DNA from: OAS926 sp035503715
GTDB taxonomy: Bacteria; Pseudomonadota; Alphaproteobacteria; Rhizobiales; Rhizobiaceae
DNA length: 64,000 bases
Assembly (NCBI GenBank): GCA_035503715.1
Contig: DATJTE010000203.1
Span: forward strand, 1-64,000
Direction: 5' to 3'
In this document: one piece after another, positions 63,240 through 64,000 of the stretch
Layout: each line of letters opens with the position of its first letter
How positions within the stretch are numbered: position 1 is the first letter of the stretch
Notes under the pieces: generated by a model
The model's database searches: none
Seen by the model: the letters and a program-made list of their open reading frames with translations, nothing else
What the model was told of the DNA's origin: nothing
Program-made: the position numbers and the translations under genes

Positions 63240-63458
63240 ATGGCAAAGAGCAAGTTCGAAGTCGGCGGATGGGTGGACTACCGCTTGAGCATCACGCGCG
63301 TTGGCAAGGAAGGCGTCACGGTCGCTTTCCCGGATGGAACGAAGAAAACCATCAAGGCGGACGATGACGACATCCTCGAAGTGCATCCGATGCCGAAGGA
63401 AAAGTCGGGGCGGATCGGCACGTCGAAGCTGGCAAAGGCCTTCGGAGACGAAGAGTGA
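63240..63458 (+). CDS. Hypothetical small protein (72 aa), SH3-like
   Basis: ATG at 63240 opens a 72-residue product (MAKSKFEVGGWVDYRLSITR, VTVAFPDGTKKTIKADDDD, then LAKAFGDEE). The short strands with glycines and acidic turns look like a small beta-barrel (SH3/KOW-like) fold, which is inference only. It is divergent from the 123-residue gene, so the two share a tiny promoter space. An inverted repeat GGCCCCGC/GCGGGGCC lies 18 bp after the stop. Function unknown. Confidence 0.6.
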   Translation: MAKSKFEVGGWVDYRLSITRVGKEGVTVAFPDGTKKTIKADDDDILEVHPMPKEKSGRIGTSKLAKAFGDEE

Positions 63459-63476
63459 CAGCCTGAAACGCAGAAA

Positions 63477-63508
63477 GGCCCCGCCGATCCCGAAGGACCA
63501 GCGGGGCC
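63477..63508. terminator. GC-rich inverted repeat after the 72-residue gene
   Basis: GGCCCCGC (63477-63484) and GCGGGGCC (63501-63508) form an 8-bp stem with a 16-nt loop, but no T-run follows. It could be a weak or Rho-assisted stop between convergent genes. Confidence 0.4.
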
Positions 63509-63547
63509 GTTACCACCAGCGGGGGAGGAGGAACCGCGGGCGATCGG

Positions 63548-64000
63548 TCAGCCGTCATCATCGTTAGGCGCCGACAGTAGCGGCGGCAGGATGATGATCG
63601 GGCGAGGCGTCACCTCGAAGCGGATCGGCGGCGACGTCACAAGAATGGGCCATCCAAGCCGATGGATCAGGTTGCAGATGTAGGAGAGCTCCACCTGATA
63701 GGTGGCCTGCCCAAGCGCCGCTGCCTCAGGAATGGTGATGCTGCGCCGGTAGGTGACAAGGCCTGCCAACTGTGCCGGCCCCACCGTATAGCTCGGAATG
63801 GCATGCTTCTGCCCGGCGGAGTCGTAGAGCCAGCGCTTGGCCGTGGCCTCGCAGATGCGAAGGCGGAACACCCGGAATTCGAGTTCGATCGACGCGCCCT
63901 GCGCTACGCTGGCGGTGATCGGCCTGACGCCCTCGTAGATGATCGGCGGCTGCCGGTCGATCATGGCTGTGACCAGCCACCACAATAGGATGGCAAACGG
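63548..64000 (-). CDS. Phage-like membrane-anchored hypothetical protein, 5' end beyond window
   Basis: The frame is open to the window edge. Reading from 64000 it gives a hydrophobic segment (PFAILLWWLVTAMIDR), then a soluble part (ELEFRVFRLRICEATAKRWLYD, IPEAAALGQATYQVELSYIC) and a proline-rich end. This resembles short phage structural-region or lysis-associated proteins with an N-terminal membrane helix and a single beta domain. The true start lies upstream, outside the window; an internal TTG at 63985 would cut the helix. Function unknown. Confidence 0.6.
   Translation of the reverse strand, partial: PFAILLWWLVTAMIDRQPPIIYEGVRPITASVAQGASIELEFRVFRLRICEATAKRWLYDSAGQKHAIPSYTVGPAQLAGLVTYRRSITIPEAAALGQATYQVELSYICNLIHRLGWPILVTSPPIRFEVTPRPIIILPPLLSAPNDDDG

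Overview
The window is a GC-rich, gene-dense chromosomal segment of an alphaproteobacterium, most likely of the order Hyphomicrobiales near Mesorhizobium/Phyllobacteriaceae. This is inferred from the gene set: an Omp10-type lipoprotein, homospermidine synthase, a CpdR-type receiver beside N-formylglutamate amidohydrolase, DUF882 and DUF2778 cell-wall proteins, a small heat-shock gene with an RpoH promoter and ROSE-like leader, and a candidate sRNA with anti-Shine-Dalgarno loops. No sequence search was run; names rest on recognised motifs and family resemblance.

Layout. 1-4.8 kb: a NitT/TauT-type ABC importer operon with two permeases, an ATPase, a binding protein and an FAH-family enzyme, divergent from a GntR/FCD regulator with matching operator-like palindromes and interrupted by a palindromic intergenic repeat. 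4.9-9.1 kb: a quinone-oxidoreductase-like enzyme, then DUF1007, a 45-residue peptide, a histidine-rich nickel/cobalt exporter, and a D,D-carboxypeptidase. 9.1-12.8 kb: a tight minus-strand run of GNAT, CDF metal transporter, SDR, 68-residue membrane protein and DenD-like epimerase. 12.8-15.8 kb: a VapBC toxin-antitoxin pair, an aminotransferase, a Kazal-type inhibitor and an SDR. 16-18.9 kb: a TetR regulator divergent from a two-gene membrane operon (ABA4-like plus an unrecognised seven-helix protein) with twin operators, then a DUF533/TerB protein.

19-32 kb: TrhO tRNA hydroxylase, KDPG aldolase, an M15-like DUF882 peptidase, an NtrC-type response regulator, oligoendopeptidase F, PabB and PabC, a DUF3445 protein, a DUF2778 protein and homospermidine synthase. 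32-49 kb: Omp10-like lipoprotein, an atypical adenylate-forming enzyme, a secreted 5'-nucleotidase with LysM domain, ferrochelatase, an FAD oxidoreductase, an SPFH/NfeD pair, a phospholipase-D protein, KdsD, a beta-barrel porin, GalU, a lytic transglycosylase and a DUF459 SGNH hydrolase. Envelope functions dominate here. 48-61 kb: GltD and GltB, threonine aldolase, a frameshifted DoxX gene, Hsp20, an alpha/beta hydrolase, HisN, a candidate sRNA, N-formylglutamate amidohydrolase and CpdR.

61.4-64 kb: a tRNA-Val(GAC) gene marks the boundary to a phage- or island-like segment of short unrecognised genes led by a DNA methyltransferase. The most interesting items are the sRNA with its own promoter and terminator at 59694-59813, the RpoH promoter plus ROSE-like thermometer at 57441-57577, the TetR/ABA4-like/seven-helix cluster at 16015-18098, the tRNA-bounded accessory segment, and several unexplained palindromes. 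No CRISPR array, rRNA gene or complete insertion sequence was seen.
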